The notes under the pieces were generated by a model, which was not told where the DNA came from, ran no database searches, and saw only the letters and a list, made by a program, of their open reading frames with translations. DNA of 64,000 nt from Microbacterium terrae (GTDB lineage: Bacteria > Actinomycetota > Actinomycetes > Actinomycetales > Microbacteriaceae), in contig NZ_JAFDSS010000001.1 of NCBI RefSeq assembly GCF_017831975.1, positions 1,550,001 to 1,614,000 of the forward strand, written 5' to 3'. This document shows, piece by piece, positions 53,647 through 63,941 of the stretch; the stretch's first letter is position 1, and each line of letters opens with the position of its first letter. The translations under genes were made by a program, and so were the position numbers.

Positions 53647-54432
53647 TCAGCGCGTCGCCCGGGCGGCGTAGCGGCCGTCTTCCTCGGAGAGGCGGATGGT
53701 GACGCCGAAGGTCTCGGTCAGCGCGTCGGCGGTGAGCGTCTGCGCGATCGGGCCGGCCGCGACGGCACGCCCCTCACGCAGCAGCAGCACGTGGGTGAAG
53801 CCCACCGGGATCTCCTCCACGTGGTGGGTGACCATGATCATCGCGGGGGTCGTCGGCGCCTGCGCGTAGCCGCCGAGGAGGGCGAGGAGCTCCTCGCGCG
53901 CGCCGAGGTCGAGGCTCGCTGTCGGCTCGTCGAGCAGCAGCAGCTCAGGATCGGTCATCACGGCGCGGGCGATCTGCACCCGCTTCTGCTCGCCGTCGCT
54001 GAGGGTTCCGAACGTGCGGTCGGCGAGGTGGTCGAGGTGCCACTCCGCCAGCACCCGCAGCGCGCGGCGCTCGTCGATGTCCTCATAGTCCTCGCGCCAG
54101 CGGCCGAGCACCGAGTACGCCGCGGTGAGCACGACGTCGAGCACGTTCTCCTCCGGCGGCACGCGGCGCGCCATCGCCGACGAGGCGAAGCCGATGCGGG
54201 GGCGCAGCTCGAAGACATCCGTGCGCCCGAGACGCTCGCCGAGGATCGTCACCGCGCCCGATGTGGGGTGGATCAGGGTGTCGGCGAGCTGGAGCACCGT
54301 CGTCTTGCCGGCGCCGTTCGGGCCGAGCACCACCCAGCGCTCGTCATCGGAGACCGACCATTCCAGGTGGTCGACGATGTTCCTGGCGTTTCGGCGGACG
54401 ACGACGTCGGAGAACTCGAGCACCTGCGGCAT
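53647..54432 (-). CDS. ABC transporter ATP-binding protein
   Basis: A 261-residue nucleotide-binding domain with Walker A GPNGAGKTT (37-45), Q-loop region, signature TLSDGEQKR instead of LSGGQ, Walker B LLLLDEPTA and an H-loop histidine in VTHHVEE. No permease is nearby, so it may be a stand-alone ATPase or pair with one elsewhere; the layout resembles ModF-like and YhcG-like single-domain proteins. It lies just downstream of glgA on the same strand, nine bases apart. Confidence 0.88.
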   Translation of the reverse strand: MPQVLEFSDVVVRRNARNIVDHLEWSVSDDERWVVLGPNGAGKTTVLQLADTLIHPTSGAVTILGERLGRTDVFELRPRIGFASSAMARRVPPEENVLDVVLTAAYSVLGRWREDYEDIDERRALRVLAEWHLDHLADRTFGTLSDGEQKRVQIARAVMTDPELLLLDEPTASLDLGAREELLALLGGYAQAPTTPAMIMVTHHVEEIPVGFTHVLLLREGRAVAAGPIAQTLTADALTETFGVTIRLSEEDGRYAARATR

Positions 54433-54441
54433 ACGACCAGC

Positions 54442-55635
54442 CTATCTGCCGTCGGCGATGACCTCTGCGTACAGCGCCCGCGTCTCGTCGGCGATGCTCT
54501 GCCAGCTGAAGGCGGTGCGGGCGCGTTCGCGACCCGCCTCGCCGTATGCGCGCGCGAGCACGGGATCGGAGACGACCTCGGTGAGGACGCGGGCCAGATC
54601 CGCCACGAAGGCGTCGGGGTCCACCGGCGTGCCGGTGCCGTCCTGCGCCTGCTCGATGGGGACGAGCCGCCCGGTCTGGCCGTCGACGACGACCTCGGGG
54701 ATGCCGCCCGTCGCGGTGCCCACGACCGCGGCGCCGCACGCCATCGCCTCGAGGTTGACGATGCCGAGGGGCTCGTACACCGACGGGCAGACGAAGGTGG
54801 TGGCGGCCGTGAGGATCGCGCACAGCTCATGCCGCGGCAGCATCCGATCGATCCACACCACGCCGTCGCGGGTGGACTGGAGGCCACGGACGAGCCCTTC
54901 GACCTCCGACATGATCTGGGGCGTGTCGGGCGCACCGGCGCAGAGGATCACCTGCACCTCGGGCGGCAGCTGCTCGGCGGCACGCAGGAAGTACGGCAGC
55001 CCCTTCTGCCGGGTGATGCGCCCGACGAACACGACCGACGGGCGGGCGGGATCGATGCCCTCGGCGGCGAGGACCGCGGGGTCGTCGACCGGATGCCACG
55101 CCTCGACGTCGATGCCGTTGTAGATCACGCGCACCTTCGCCGGGTCGAGCTGCGGGTAGCTGCGGAGGATGTCGGCGCGCATCCCGCCGCTGACGGCCAC
55201 CACGGCCGCCGCCCCCTCGTAGGCGGTCTTCTCGATCCAGCTCGACACGGCGTACCCGCCGCCGAGCTGCTCGGCCTTCCACGGCCGCAGCGGCTCGAGG
55301 CTGTGCGCCGTCACGATGTGCGGGATGCCGTGCAGGAGCGACGCGAGGTGCCCGGCGAAATTCGCATACCAGGTGTGGCTGTGCACCACGTCGGCACCGG
55401 CGACGTCGCTCACGATCTCGAGATCGGTGCCGAGCGTCTGCACGGCGGCGTTCGCCGCGGCGAGCTCTGTCGGCACGCCGTACGAGCTGGTCCCCTCCTC
55501 GGCACGCTCCGCTCCGAACGCGCGCACGCGCACGTCGATCGAGGAGCGCAGCGCCCCGACGAGCTCGGTGACGTGCACTCCGGCGCCGCCGTAGACCTCC
55601 GGCGGATATTCCTTGGTGATGATGTCGACGCGCAT
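54442..55635 (-). CDS. glgA: GT4 glycogen synthase / maltose-1-phosphate synthase
   Basis: A 397-residue GT4 glycosyltransferase: N-terminal YPPEVYGGAGVHV, the second domain FVGRITRQKG and the C-terminal E-x7-E motif (PSVYEPLGIVNLE). It uses the ADP-glucose made by the divergent glgC gene. Its length and actinobacterial type match the glgA/glgM family, whose mycobacterial member (Rv1212c) makes alpha-maltose-1-phosphate for the GlgE pathway, so the product may be that rather than linear glycogen. Divergent start sites are only 46 bases apart. Confidence 0.88.
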   Translation of the reverse strand: MRVDIITKEYPPEVYGGAGVHVTELVGALRSSIDVRVRAFGAERAEEGTSSYGVPTELAAANAAVQTLGTDLEIVSDVAGADVVHSHTWYANFAGHLASLLHGIPHIVTAHSLEPLRPWKAEQLGGGYAVSSWIEKTAYEGAAAVVAVSGGMRADILRSYPQLDPAKVRVIYNGIDVEAWHPVDDPAVLAAEGIDPARPSVVFVGRITRQKGLPYFLRAAEQLPPEVQVILCAGAPDTPQIMSEVEGLVRGLQSTRDGVVWIDRMLPRHELCAILTAATTFVCPSVYEPLGIVNLEAMACGAAVVGTATGGIPEVVVDGQTGRLVPIEQAQDGTGTPVDPDAFVADLARVLTEVVSDPVLARAYGEAGRERARTAFSWQSIADETRALYAEVIADGR

Positions 55636-55681
55636 GTGTCGAACGCTAGTACAGCGCTACCGGTGGCCATAGTGTTGACCC

Positions 55682-56926
55682 ATGCCTGCAGCGCCGAAGG
55701 TCTTCGGAATCATCCTCGCCGGCGGCGAGGGAAAGCGCCTCATGCCGCTCACCGCGGACAGGGCCAAGCCCGCTGTGCCCTTCGGGGGCCAATACCGGCT
55801 GATCGACTTCGCGATATCGAATCTCATCAACTCGGGCCTGCGCCAGATCGTCGTGCTGACCCAGTACAAGTCGCACAGCCTCGACCGCCACGTCTCGCAG
55901 ACCTGGCGCATGTCGGCTCTGCTCGACTCCTACGTCACCTCCGTCCCGGCGCAGCAGCGCCTCGGCAAGCGGTGGTTCTCGGGCTCCGCCGACGCCATCC
56001 TGCAGAGCCTCAACCTGATCAACGACGAGCAGCCCGACATCGTCGTCGTGATCGGCGCCGACCACGTGTACCGGATGGACTTCCGTCAGATGCTCGACGC
56101 GCACATCGCGTCCGGCGCCCGCGCCACCGTCGCCGGCATCCGCCAGCCCATCGGCCTCGCCGACCAGTTCGGCGTGATCGACGTCGACCCCGAAGACCCT
56201 GCTCGCATCCGCGACTTCCTCGAGAAGCCGCAGCACCCGACCGGTCTCGCCGACTCCCCCGGCGAGGTGCTCGCCTCGATGGGCAACTACATCTTCGATA
56301 CCGATGCGCTCATCGAGGCCGTCGAGGCCGACGGCGAGATGCCGACGTCGAACCACGACATGGGCGGCGACATCGTGCCGTACTTCGTCGGCCGCGGCGA
56401 GGCCGGCGTCTACGACATGAAGCGCAACGACGTTCCCGGCTCCACCGATCGCGATCGGTCCTACTGGCGCGACGTCGGCACGATCGATTCGTTCTTCGAC
56501 GCGCATCGCGACCTCATCTCGACGCTCCCGATCTTCAACCTCTACAACACCGACTGGCCGATCCACTCGCAGGCGGTCAACTCGCCGCCGGCGAAGTTCG
56601 TGCGCGACTCGGTCGGGCGCATCGGCAACGCGATCGACTCGATCGTCTCGCTCGGGTCGGTGCTGTCGGGCACCCACCTCGAGCGCAGCGTGGTCGGCCC
56701 GTGGACGCTCGCCGGAGGCGGCTCGACGATCACCGACTCGGTGCTGTTCGACCACGTGCACGTCGGCGCGGGCGCGCGCATCCACCGCGCCATCCTCGAC
56801 AAGAACGTCGTGCTCGCCGAGGGCGCGACCGTGGGCGTCGACCGCGAGAAGGACCTCGCGCGCGGCTTCACCGTCACAGACAGCGGCATCACGGTCGTCG
56901 GCAAGGGCGTACGCGTCGAACGGTGA
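55682..56926 (+). CDS. glgC: Glucose-1-phosphate adenylyltransferase
   Basis: A 414-residue ADP-glucose pyrophosphorylase with [23 protein letters not shown] at the N-terminus, the catalytic-region [14 protein letters not shown] and FLEKPQHPT, and a C-terminal left-handed beta-helix with the allosteric site. It makes ADP-glucose from ATP and glucose-1-phosphate, the committed step of glycogen synthesis. ATG at 55682 follows the divergent glgA start by 46 bases, so both share a promoter region. Confidence 0.96.
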   Translation: MPAAPKVFGIILAGGEGKRLMPLTADRAKPAVPFGGQYRLIDFAISNLINSGLRQIVVLTQYKSHSLDRHVSQTWRMSALLDSYVTSVPAQQRLGKRWFSGSADAILQSLNLINDEQPDIVVVIGADHVYRMDFRQMLDAHIASGARATVAGIRQPIGLADQFGVIDVDPEDPARIRDFLEKPQHPTGLADSPGEVLASMGNYIFDTDALIEAVEADGEMPTSNHDMGGDIVPYFVGRGEAGVYDMKRNDVPGSTDRDRSYWRDVGTIDSFFDAHRDLISTLPIFNLYNTDWPIHSQAVNSPPAKFVRDSVGRIGNAIDSIVSLGSVLSGTHLERSVVGPWTLAGGGSTITDSVLFDHVHVGAGARIHRAILDKNVVLAEGATVGVDREKDLARGFTVTDSGITVVGKGVRVER

Positions 56927-56969
56927 CCCCCGTTTCGGAGGCGGCGTCACGCCCCGCTAGCGTGGAGGG

Positions 56970-57608
56970 ATGCCGCATCCCGCCCGCTTCCTCGTCGTGC
57001 TCGACGCCGACTCCACGCTGATCCGCAACGAGGTCATCGAGCTCATCGCCGACGAGGCGGGCCGCGGCCCCGAGGTCGCGGCGGCCACCGAGGCCGCGAT
57101 GCGCGGCGAGGTCGACTTCGCGACGAGCCTGCGCTCCCGCGTCGAAGCGCTCACAGGCGTTCCCGTCGCCGCGTTCGCCACGGTGATCTCGCGCATCGAG
57201 CCGACGCCCGGCGTGCGCGAGCTGATCGCGGCGGTCCACGATCGCGGTGGCGTCGTGGGCGTCGTCTCGGGCGGATTCCACGAGGTGCTCGACACGGTGG
57301 CACCCGCTCTCGGCGTCGACGTGTGGCGGGCGAACCGCCTGGCTGCGGCGGACGGCACCCTCACCGGCGTGGTCGACGGCGAGATCGTGGATGCTGCGGC
57401 GAAGGCCGCGACGCTGACGGAGTGGGCTGCCGAGCGGGGCGTCCCCCTCGCCCGCACGATCGCGATCGGCGACGGCGCGAACGACCTGAAGATGATGGCG
57501 GTCGCCGGCCTCGGGGTGGCGTTCAATGCCAAGCCCGCCGTCCGCGCGCAGGCCGATGTGGTCGTGGGCCCGGTCGATCTCGCCGAGGTCGTCGCGCTTC
57601 TCCCCTGA
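56970..57608 (+). CDS. serB: Phosphoserine phosphatase
   Basis: A 212-residue HAD phosphatase with the DADST nucleophile motif (Asp12, Asp14), the cap-domain RGEVDFATSLRSRV, motif II VSGGF and the metal motif IGDGANDL. These are the marks of SerB, which hydrolyses O-phosphoserine in serine synthesis. It has no ACT domain. The start ATG at 56970 is 43 bases after glgC, and a small alpha/beta hydrolase follows. Confidence 0.92.
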   Translation: MPHPARFLVVLDADSTLIRNEVIELIADEAGRGPEVAAATEAAMRGEVDFATSLRSRVEALTGVPVAAFATVISRIEPTPGVRELIAAVHDRGGVVGVVSGGFHEVLDTVAPALGVDVWRANRLAAADGTLTGVVDGEIVDAAAKAATLTEWAAERGVPLARTIAIGDGANDLKMMAVAGLGVAFNAKPAVRAQADVVVGPVDLAEVVALLP

Positions 57609-57647
57609 CGGCCCCGGGATGTCGCACGGGCGCGCTAGCGTCGGCGC

Positions 57648-58355
57648 ATGGACATCATCCTGGTTCCCGGACTCTGGCTCGACGCATCCTCGTGGGACGG
57701 GGTGGTGCCCGCTCTCGAGCGAGCCGGGCACGTGACACACCCCCTGACGATGCCGGGCGTCGGCGCCGACGGCGAGGCCGCTCGCGGCATCACCATCGAT
57801 GACTGGGTGGCAGCCACGGTCGACACGATCGATCGAGTCGACGGTCCGGTGGTGCTCGTGGGCCACTCCGGCGGCGGGAACGTCGTCTACGGGGCGCTCG
57901 ACGCGCGCCCCGAGCGCGTGGCCCAGGTCGTCTTCCTCGACACGTTCCCGCCCGGCGACGGACAGACGATCTGGGAGTTCCCGGTGGTCGACGGAGTGAT
58001 CCCCTTCCCGGGCTGGGACTTCTTCGAGGAGGGCGAGGTCGCCGATCTGGACGCGGCGACCCGCGCCGCGGCATCCGAGCGCACCCTGTCGGTGCCCGAG
58101 CTCGTCCCCACCTCGCCGCTGCGACTCCGCGATGAACGGCGCCGGGTTGTGCCGGCGACGATGATCACCGGCACCGTTCCCGAGGCCGAGATCCGCGGCA
58201 TCATCGAGGCGGCGCCGGAGTGGGCTGCGGAGCTCGCGTCGCTGGCCGATCTGCGGATCATCCAGCTCAACGCCCCCGGCGAGCCCACCGGGCACTGGCC
58301 GCAGCTGGCGAAGCCCGAGCGCGTCGGGGCGGCGATCCTCGACGCGCTCGCGTGA
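57648..58355 (+). CDS. Alpha/beta hydrolase
   Basis: A 235-residue single-domain hydrolase with an N-terminal VPGLWLDASSW oxyanion loop, the nucleophile Ser74 in GHSGGG and a late GHWPQL histidine. It is of the short esterase/MhpC type and probably cytoplasmic. It follows serB by 39 bases on the same strand and converges on fabG, with only 15 bases between stops. Substrate unknown. Confidence 0.82.
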   Translation: MDIILVPGLWLDASSWDGVVPALERAGHVTHPLTMPGVGADGEAARGITIDDWVAATVDTIDRVDGPVVLVGHSGGGNVVYGALDARPERVAQVVFLDTFPPGDGQTIWEFPVVDGVIPFPGWDFFEEGEVADLDAATRAAASERTLSVPELVPTSPLRLRDERRRVVPATMITGTVPEAEIRGIIEAAPEWAAELASLADLRIIQLNAPGEPTGHWPQLAKPERVGAAILDALA

Positions 58356-58370
58356 GTGGAGGCCTGAGGC

Positions 58371-59081
58371 TCAGTGGCCCATGCCGAGGCCGCCGTCGAC
58401 CGGGATGACGGCGCCCGAGATGTAGGCGGCGTCGTCGGAGGCGATCCACGCGACCACACCCGCCACCTCGTCGGCCGACGCGAAGCGGCCGGCGGGGATG
58501 TTCTTCTTGTACTCCGCCTGGGTCGCCTCGGGGAGCTCGGCCGTCATGTCGGTCTCGATGAACCCGGGCGCCACCACGTTCGCGGTGATGCCGCGGCCGC
58601 CGAGCTCGCGCGTGAGCGACCGTGCGAAGCCCACGAGCGCGCTCTTGGAGGCGGAGTAGTTGATCTGGCCGGCCGAGCCGTACAGCCCGACGACGCTCGA
58701 GATGAGCACGACGCGACCCCAGCGGGCACGCAGCATGCCCTTCGACGCGCGCTTGACCACGCGGAAGGTGCCGCCCAGATTGGTCGACACGACGCTGTCG
58801 AAGTCGTCCTCGCTCATGCGCAGCAGCAGCATGTCCTTGGTGATGCCGGCGTTCGCCACGACGATCTCGATCGGGCCGAGCGCAGTCTCGACCTCGGTGA
58901 ACGCCGCGTCGACCGCTGCGGCGTCGGTGACGTCGGCGCGGACGGTGAGCGTGCCCTCAGGGCCCTCGCCGGAGCGCGCCGTGACGGCGACCTTGTAGCC
59001 GAGCGCGACGAAGCGCTCGGCGATGGCACGGCCGATGCCGCGGTTGCCGCCGGTGACGAGGACGACGCGTTCGGTGGACAT
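58371..59081 (-). CDS. fabG: 3-oxoacyl-ACP reductase (FabG)
   Basis: A 236-residue classical SDR with TGGNRGIG (10-17), NAG (77-79), the catalytic Ser near 129, and Tyr142-x3-Lys146 in NYSASK, ending in the Ala/Gly-rich DGGLGMGH. These are the marks of FabG/MabA, which reduces beta-ketoacyl-ACP with NADPH in fatty acid elongation. The ATG at 59081 follows GGGAG; the longer open frame upstream is antisense to other genes. Monocistronic as far as seen. Confidence 0.92.
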   Translation of the reverse strand: MSTERVVLVTGGNRGIGRAIAERFVALGYKVAVTARSGEGPEGTLTVRADVTDAAAVDAAFTEVETALGPIEIVVANAGITKDMLLLRMSEDDFDSVVSTNLGGTFRVVKRASKGMLRARWGRVVLISSVVGLYGSAGQINYSASKSALVGFARSLTRELGGRGITANVVAPGFIETDMTAELPEATQAEYKKNIPAGRFASADEVAGVVAWIASDDAAYISGAVIPVDGGLGMGH

Positions 59082-59192
59082 GGCGACTCCCGGAGGGTGT
59101 GGGACAGAACCGCACCAGCCTATCGGCGCGTCGGTTGACACCCCGCGTCGAGCGCTGGAAGCCTGGACGGTGAACCCGACGAAAGGCCCGCT

Positions 59193-59744
59193 GTGACCGA
59201 CCCGAACGCGGCTGACGCGCACCCCGACCAGCCGACCCAGCCGTACCCGCCCACGGCTCCCGCTCCGGCGGCGCAGCCGCAGACGCCGCCCGCCGCGCCC
59301 TACGGCGCTCCGGCGTACGGGCCTCCCCCGGCGTACTCGCCGCCTCCCGCCTACGGTGCCCCCACTGCCCCCGAATCCGCTTACGGCGCAGCGCCCGGTT
59401 ACGGCGCGGCACCCGCCTACGGCGCCGCACCTGCTTACGGGTACGGTGCGCCCCCGTACCCCTACGGCGCATCGGCACGCACGAACACGCTCGCGATCGT
59501 CGCGCTCATCTCGTCGATCGCTGGCCTCACCCTCATTCCGGGCATCGGCTCGATCGTCGGCGTCATCACCGGCCACATGGCGCTGCGCCAGGTGAAGCAG
59601 ACCGGCGAGCAGGGTCGCGGCATGGCGCTCGGCGGCGTGATCATGGGCTGGATCGGCGTCGGACTCCTCGTGCTCGGCCTCATCCTCTTCGTCCTGCTGA
59701 TCGGGCTCTTCGCCGCGACTGCTACCACCTACGGCTCGGCGTGA
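59193..59744 (+). CDS. DUF4190-type membrane protein with Pro/Tyr-rich N-terminus
   Basis: A 183-residue protein in two parts: an N-terminal disordered region of about 90 residues rich in PP, AY and GAA-type repeats (PAYGAAPAYGYGAPPYPYG-like), and a C-terminal DUF4190 domain with two hydrophobic helices (LAIVALISSIAGLTLIPGIGSIVGVITGH, then a second near the end). The family is common in actinobacteria and of unknown function. The start is a GTG after GAAAGG. A hairpin follows the stop. Confidence 0.8.
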   Translation: MTDPNAADAHPDQPTQPYPPTAPAPAAQPQTPPAAPYGAPAYGPPPAYSPPPAYGAPTAPESAYGAAPGYGAAPAYGAAPAYGYGAPPYPYGASARTNTLAIVALISSIAGLTLIPGIGSIVGVITGHMALRQVKQTGEQGRGMALGGVIMGWIGVGLLVLGLILFVLLIGLFAATATTYGSA

Positions 59745-59751
59745 CGCCGGA

Positions 59752-59783
59752 GGGTGCGCCGACGCGCGCGCGTCGGCGTACCC
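59752..59783 (+). terminator. Hairpin between DUF4190 and DUF3099 genes
   Basis: A 22-base perfect palindrome (59757-59778) is extended by GGGT/ACCC pairs to a 13-bp stem. It starts eight bases after the DUF4190 stop and ends just before the next gene's GTG, so it separates the two. Confidence 0.65.
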
Positions 59784-59793
59784 TGGAATCACC

Positions 59794-60204
59794 GTGAAGA
59801 ACTCCGACCGGGCGCAGTCCGCCACATCGCTGCCGCGCGCTCCGCGCGACGAACTCGGCGCGCGATCCAACAGGTATCTCGTCATGATGGGTGTGCGCAT
59901 CGCGTGCTTCATCCTCATGGTCGTCATCACGCCGTACGGCTGGTACACCTGGGTGCTCGGCGCGGCCGCCATCCTGATCCCGTACATCGCCGTGGTCTCG
60001 GCGAACGTCGGCGAAGAGGCGCGACGCAACCGACCGGAGGACCCGCAGCCGACCCTTGCGGCGACGCCGCATCCGACCGACGTCGACCCGGAGACGCACC
60101 CGGTCCTCAGACTGCACGAGAGCGCTGACTCCCCCGACAGCCCGGCGACGACACCCGACGATCCCGACTCCGACTCCCCCGCGCCCACGGGCGGGACCGC
60201 GTGA
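59794..60204 (+). CDS. DUF3099 family membrane protein
   Basis: A 136-residue protein with two hydrophobic helices (about 30-52 and 54-72) after a basic N-terminus, and an acidic Pro/Asp/Ser/Thr-rich tail. It matches the DUF3099 group common in actinobacteria; function unknown. Starts with GTG and is coupled by GTGA to the next small gene, so it heads the short operon ending in SURF1. Confidence 0.78.
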   Translation: MKNSDRAQSATSLPRAPRDELGARSNRYLVMMGVRIACFILMVVITPYGWYTWVLGAAAILIPYIAVVSANVGEEARRNRPEDPQPTLAATPHPTDVDPETHPVLRLHESADSPDSPATTPDDPDSDSPAPTGGTA

Positions 60205-60431
60205 GCGAGGGCAGCCCGTCCGCCGCTCCCGCCGTCTGTTCGCGTGCGGGGTGCCGGGCCGACGCCCGGTGGCGCATCGACTGGCGCAACCCCCGGATCC
60301 ACGCGGCGGATCGCGTGAAGTCCTGGGCAGCGTGCGACGAGCACCGCGATTTCCTGCGCGAGTACCTCGCCGCGCGTTCGTTCCCCGTCGAGGTGCACGC
60401 CATCGACGCGTCGACAGAGGCATCTCGATGA
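60201..60431 (+). CDS. Small cysteine-rich conserved protein
   Basis: A 76-residue protein with CSRAGC near the N-terminus and a later ACDEH, suggesting a single metal site (three cysteines and a histidine). RIDWRNPRIH and HRDFLREYL are the recognisable blocks. It is a known actinobacterial family without assigned role that sits next to SURF1 in several genomes as far as I recall. GTG overlaps the previous stop; the end overlaps the SURF1 start (ATGA). Confidence 0.75.
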   Translation: MSEGSPSAAPAVCSRAGCRADARWRIDWRNPRIHAADRVKSWAACDEHRDFLREYLAARSFPVEVHAIDASTEASR

Positions 60432-61348
60432 GCCCCCGCCGCGCAGTCAGCATGCAGAACCTCCCCACGGCGGGCCGATGGGCCGTCTACTTCGCCCTCG
60501 CGCTCGTCTTCGCGATCGCGTGCGCGTTCCTCTCGCACTGGCAGTTCAGCCGCAACGAGGAACGGTCGGCGCAGCTGCAGCTCGTCGCCGACAACTACGA
60601 CCAGGCGCCGGTGGCGCTCGACACGCTGATTCCGGCGGGAGGCGAGCTCGCGGCTTCCGACGAGTGGCGCCCCGTCGAGCTCGTCGGGGAGTACCTGTCC
60701 GACGAACTGCTGCTCGCGCGCAATCGCCCCCACGGCGGCACCTCGGCGTTCGAGGTGCTCGTCCCTTTCCGTCTGGATGATGGTCGCGTGGTGATCGTCG
60801 ACCGGGGCTGGGTGCCGCCCGGTGCGGACCAGCCCGACCCCGATGTCATCCCGGCGGCCCCCGAGGGCGAAGCGACGGTCGTCGTGCGCATGCGCGTGGG
60901 CGAACAGCTGCCCTCCTCGGGGCGCTCAGCCCCCGAGGGCCAGGTGCCGACGATCAATCTCCCCCTCATCGCCGACACGATCCCCTCGGGCGCCGACGTC
61001 GAGACGAGCGCCTACGGGGTGATGGTGTCGGAGGATCCGGCTCCCGCCACGCGCCCGACGGCACTCGACCCCCCCTCCGAAGACCCCGGCCCGCACTTGT
61101 CGTACGCGATCCAGTGGATCCTCTTCGCGGTGATGGGCTTCGTGTTCATCGGCTACGTGATCCGCACCGAGCGGCGCCACCGGCGCGAAGACGCCGAGGA
61201 CGACGCGGCCGCGGCATCCGAGCAGACGAATGCCCTCGCCGCGGCATCCGGCACCGCGACGGCCCCGCGCGTGCCGAGGCCTCCCCGAGCACGGCGCGAT
61301 CGCGACGCCGACGACGAAGACGCACTGATCGACGCCTCTCGCCGCTGA
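60428..61348 (+). CDS. SURF1 family cytochrome oxidase assembly protein
   Basis: A 306-residue membrane protein with the SURF1 layout: one N-terminal and one C-terminal membrane helix (about 18-38 and 227-247) enclosing a soluble domain with LSHWQFSRNEERSAQLQLV, a central IVDRGWVPPG block and SYAIQWILFAVMGF at the second helix. Heme-copper oxidase assembly is the known role. The charged C-terminal tail of about 55 residues is disordered. ATG overlaps the previous gene as ATGA. Confidence 0.9.
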   Translation: MSPRRAVSMQNLPTAGRWAVYFALALVFAIACAFLSHWQFSRNEERSAQLQLVADNYDQAPVALDTLIPAGGELAASDEWRPVELVGEYLSDELLLARNRPHGGTSAFEVLVPFRLDDGRVVIVDRGWVPPGADQPDPDVIPAAPEGEATVVVRMRVGEQLPSSGRSAPEGQVPTINLPLIADTIPSGADVETSAYGVMVSEDPAPATRPTALDPPSEDPGPHLSYAIQWILFAVMGFVFIGYVIRTERRHRREDAEDDAAAASEQTNALAAASGTATAPRVPRPPRARRDRDADDEDALIDASRR

Positions 61349-61389
61349 ACCGGCCGCCGACTCCGCCGCACCCCTGTGCGGCAGCCGGT
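61349..61389. terminator. Bidirectional terminator, SURF1/ABC-F
   Basis: An inner 7-bp stem GCCGCAC/GTGCGGC (loop CCCT) is enclosed by a 6-bp outer stem ACCGGC/GCCGGT with an internal bulge, directly after the SURF1 stop and eight bases from the ABC-F stop. Confidence 0.65.
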
Positions 61390-61396
61390 GATCGGA

Positions 61397-63013
<1,617 letters not shown>

Positions 63014-63153
63014 CGGGGAAAGTGGTGAGTCGGCCGAGTGGCCAGCGTCCGAGTCTACCGTGGGCCAGCCTGTGGGAAGCCGACAGCCGCCCGCCCGAGG
63101 CTTGGTGTACTGCGTTCAAGAACGTGCGCAGACCCGCCCCTAGGCTGAGAGCC

Positions 63154-63789
63154 ATGTCTACGATCGCCGCTCCCTCCGCCCGCCGCGTCCTCGCCGACGT
63201 CATCCCGCACCCGTCGTCCCGTGTCCGCGCCTTCGCCGTCGATGCGGCGCTCGTCGTCACCGGCGCCCTCGTGGTCGCCGCGTTCGCCCAGGTCACGATT
63301 CCGCTGTGGCCCGTGCCGATCACGGGTCAGACCCTCGCCGTCGTCGTCGTCGGCGCCGCGCTGGGGTCGCGCCGCGGTGCCGCGGCTCTCACCACCTACC
63401 TGCTGATGGGCCTCGCCGGACTCCCGGTGTTCGCCGAGTTCACCGGCACGATCGCCACGGTCGCCAAGCCCAGCTTCGGCTTCATCCTCGGCTTCATCCC
63501 GGCAGCCTTCCTCGCCGGCTGGTTCGCCGAGCGCCGCTGGGACCGCAAGCCCTGGCTCGCCTTCCTCGGCTTCGTCGCCGCGAGTGCCGTTCCGTTCGTT
63601 TTCGGCATCCCCTACATGGCGCTCGTCCTGAACGTCGTCACCGGTGGCTCGTTCACGTTCTGGCAGATCCTCGAATTCGGCCTGTTCCCCTTCATCGTCG
63701 GCGGTCTCGTCAAGGCAGCGATCGCCGCCCTGCTGATCCCCGGTGCGTGGGCGCTCGTGCGCGCCGCGGACCGCGCGAAGCGCGACTGA
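63154..63789 (+). CDS. bioY: Biotin transporter BioY
   Basis: A 211-residue S component of an ECF transporter with six hydrophobic segments; AQVTIPLWPVPITGQTLAV is the diagnostic BioY stretch, followed by LLMGLAGLPVFA. It binds biotin and pairs with an ECF energising module encoded elsewhere. Biotin is required by the acyl-CoA carboxylase at 41-43 kb. ATG at 63154 has GAGAG upstream; the longer frame is in the ABC-F promoter. A palindrome CGTTCAAGAACG (63113-63124) lies in its promoter region. Confidence 0.95.
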   Translation: MSTIAAPSARRVLADVIPHPSSRVRAFAVDAALVVTGALVVAAFAQVTIPLWPVPITGQTLAVVVVGAALGSRRGAAALTTYLLMGLAGLPVFAEFTGTIATVAKPSFGFILGFIPAAFLAGWFAERRWDRKPWLAFLGFVAASAVPFVFGIPYMALVLNVVTGGSFTFWQILEFGLFPFIVGGLVKAAIAALLIPGAWALVRAADRAKRD

Positions 63790-63803
63790 CGTCGACGCCC
63801 GCA

Positions 63804-63842
63804 ACGGGGCTCGGACCGCGAGAGCGGCCCGAGCCCCGTCTT
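63804..63842 (+). terminator. Terminator of bioY
   Basis: A 16-position stem with a single A/C mismatch (63804-63819 with 63824-63839, loop GAGA) lies 15 bases after the stop and is followed by CTTCATT. Confidence 0.85.
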
Positions 63843-63888
63843 CATTCGCCGACACAGCGATTTCGCAGCATCCGCGTCCCTGGGTAAA

Positions 63889-63907
63889 GTAAGGCTGTCC
63901 TAACACC
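63889..63907 (+). promoter_or_regulatory. DtxR/IdeR-like iron box of the last gene
   Basis: TAAGG-CTGT-CCTAA (63890-63903) followed by CACC has the half-palindrome geometry of the DtxR/IdeR box; 11 of 19 positions match the 19-base consensus by hand. It lies 38 bases before a lipoprotein start, overlapping a likely -10. Iron-siderophore binding lipoproteins of actinobacteria are commonly under such boxes. Confidence 0.6.
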
Positions 63908-63941
63908 CTCCCGGGTGGAATCCCACAGCTTGGAGCTTCCC

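Noticed and set aside
63113..63124. CGTTCAAGAACG palindrome before bioY as a BioQ operator
   Set aside because: The half-site orientation is opposite to the GAAC-N3-GTTC-like form I recall for BioQ, so I list it only as a palindrome.
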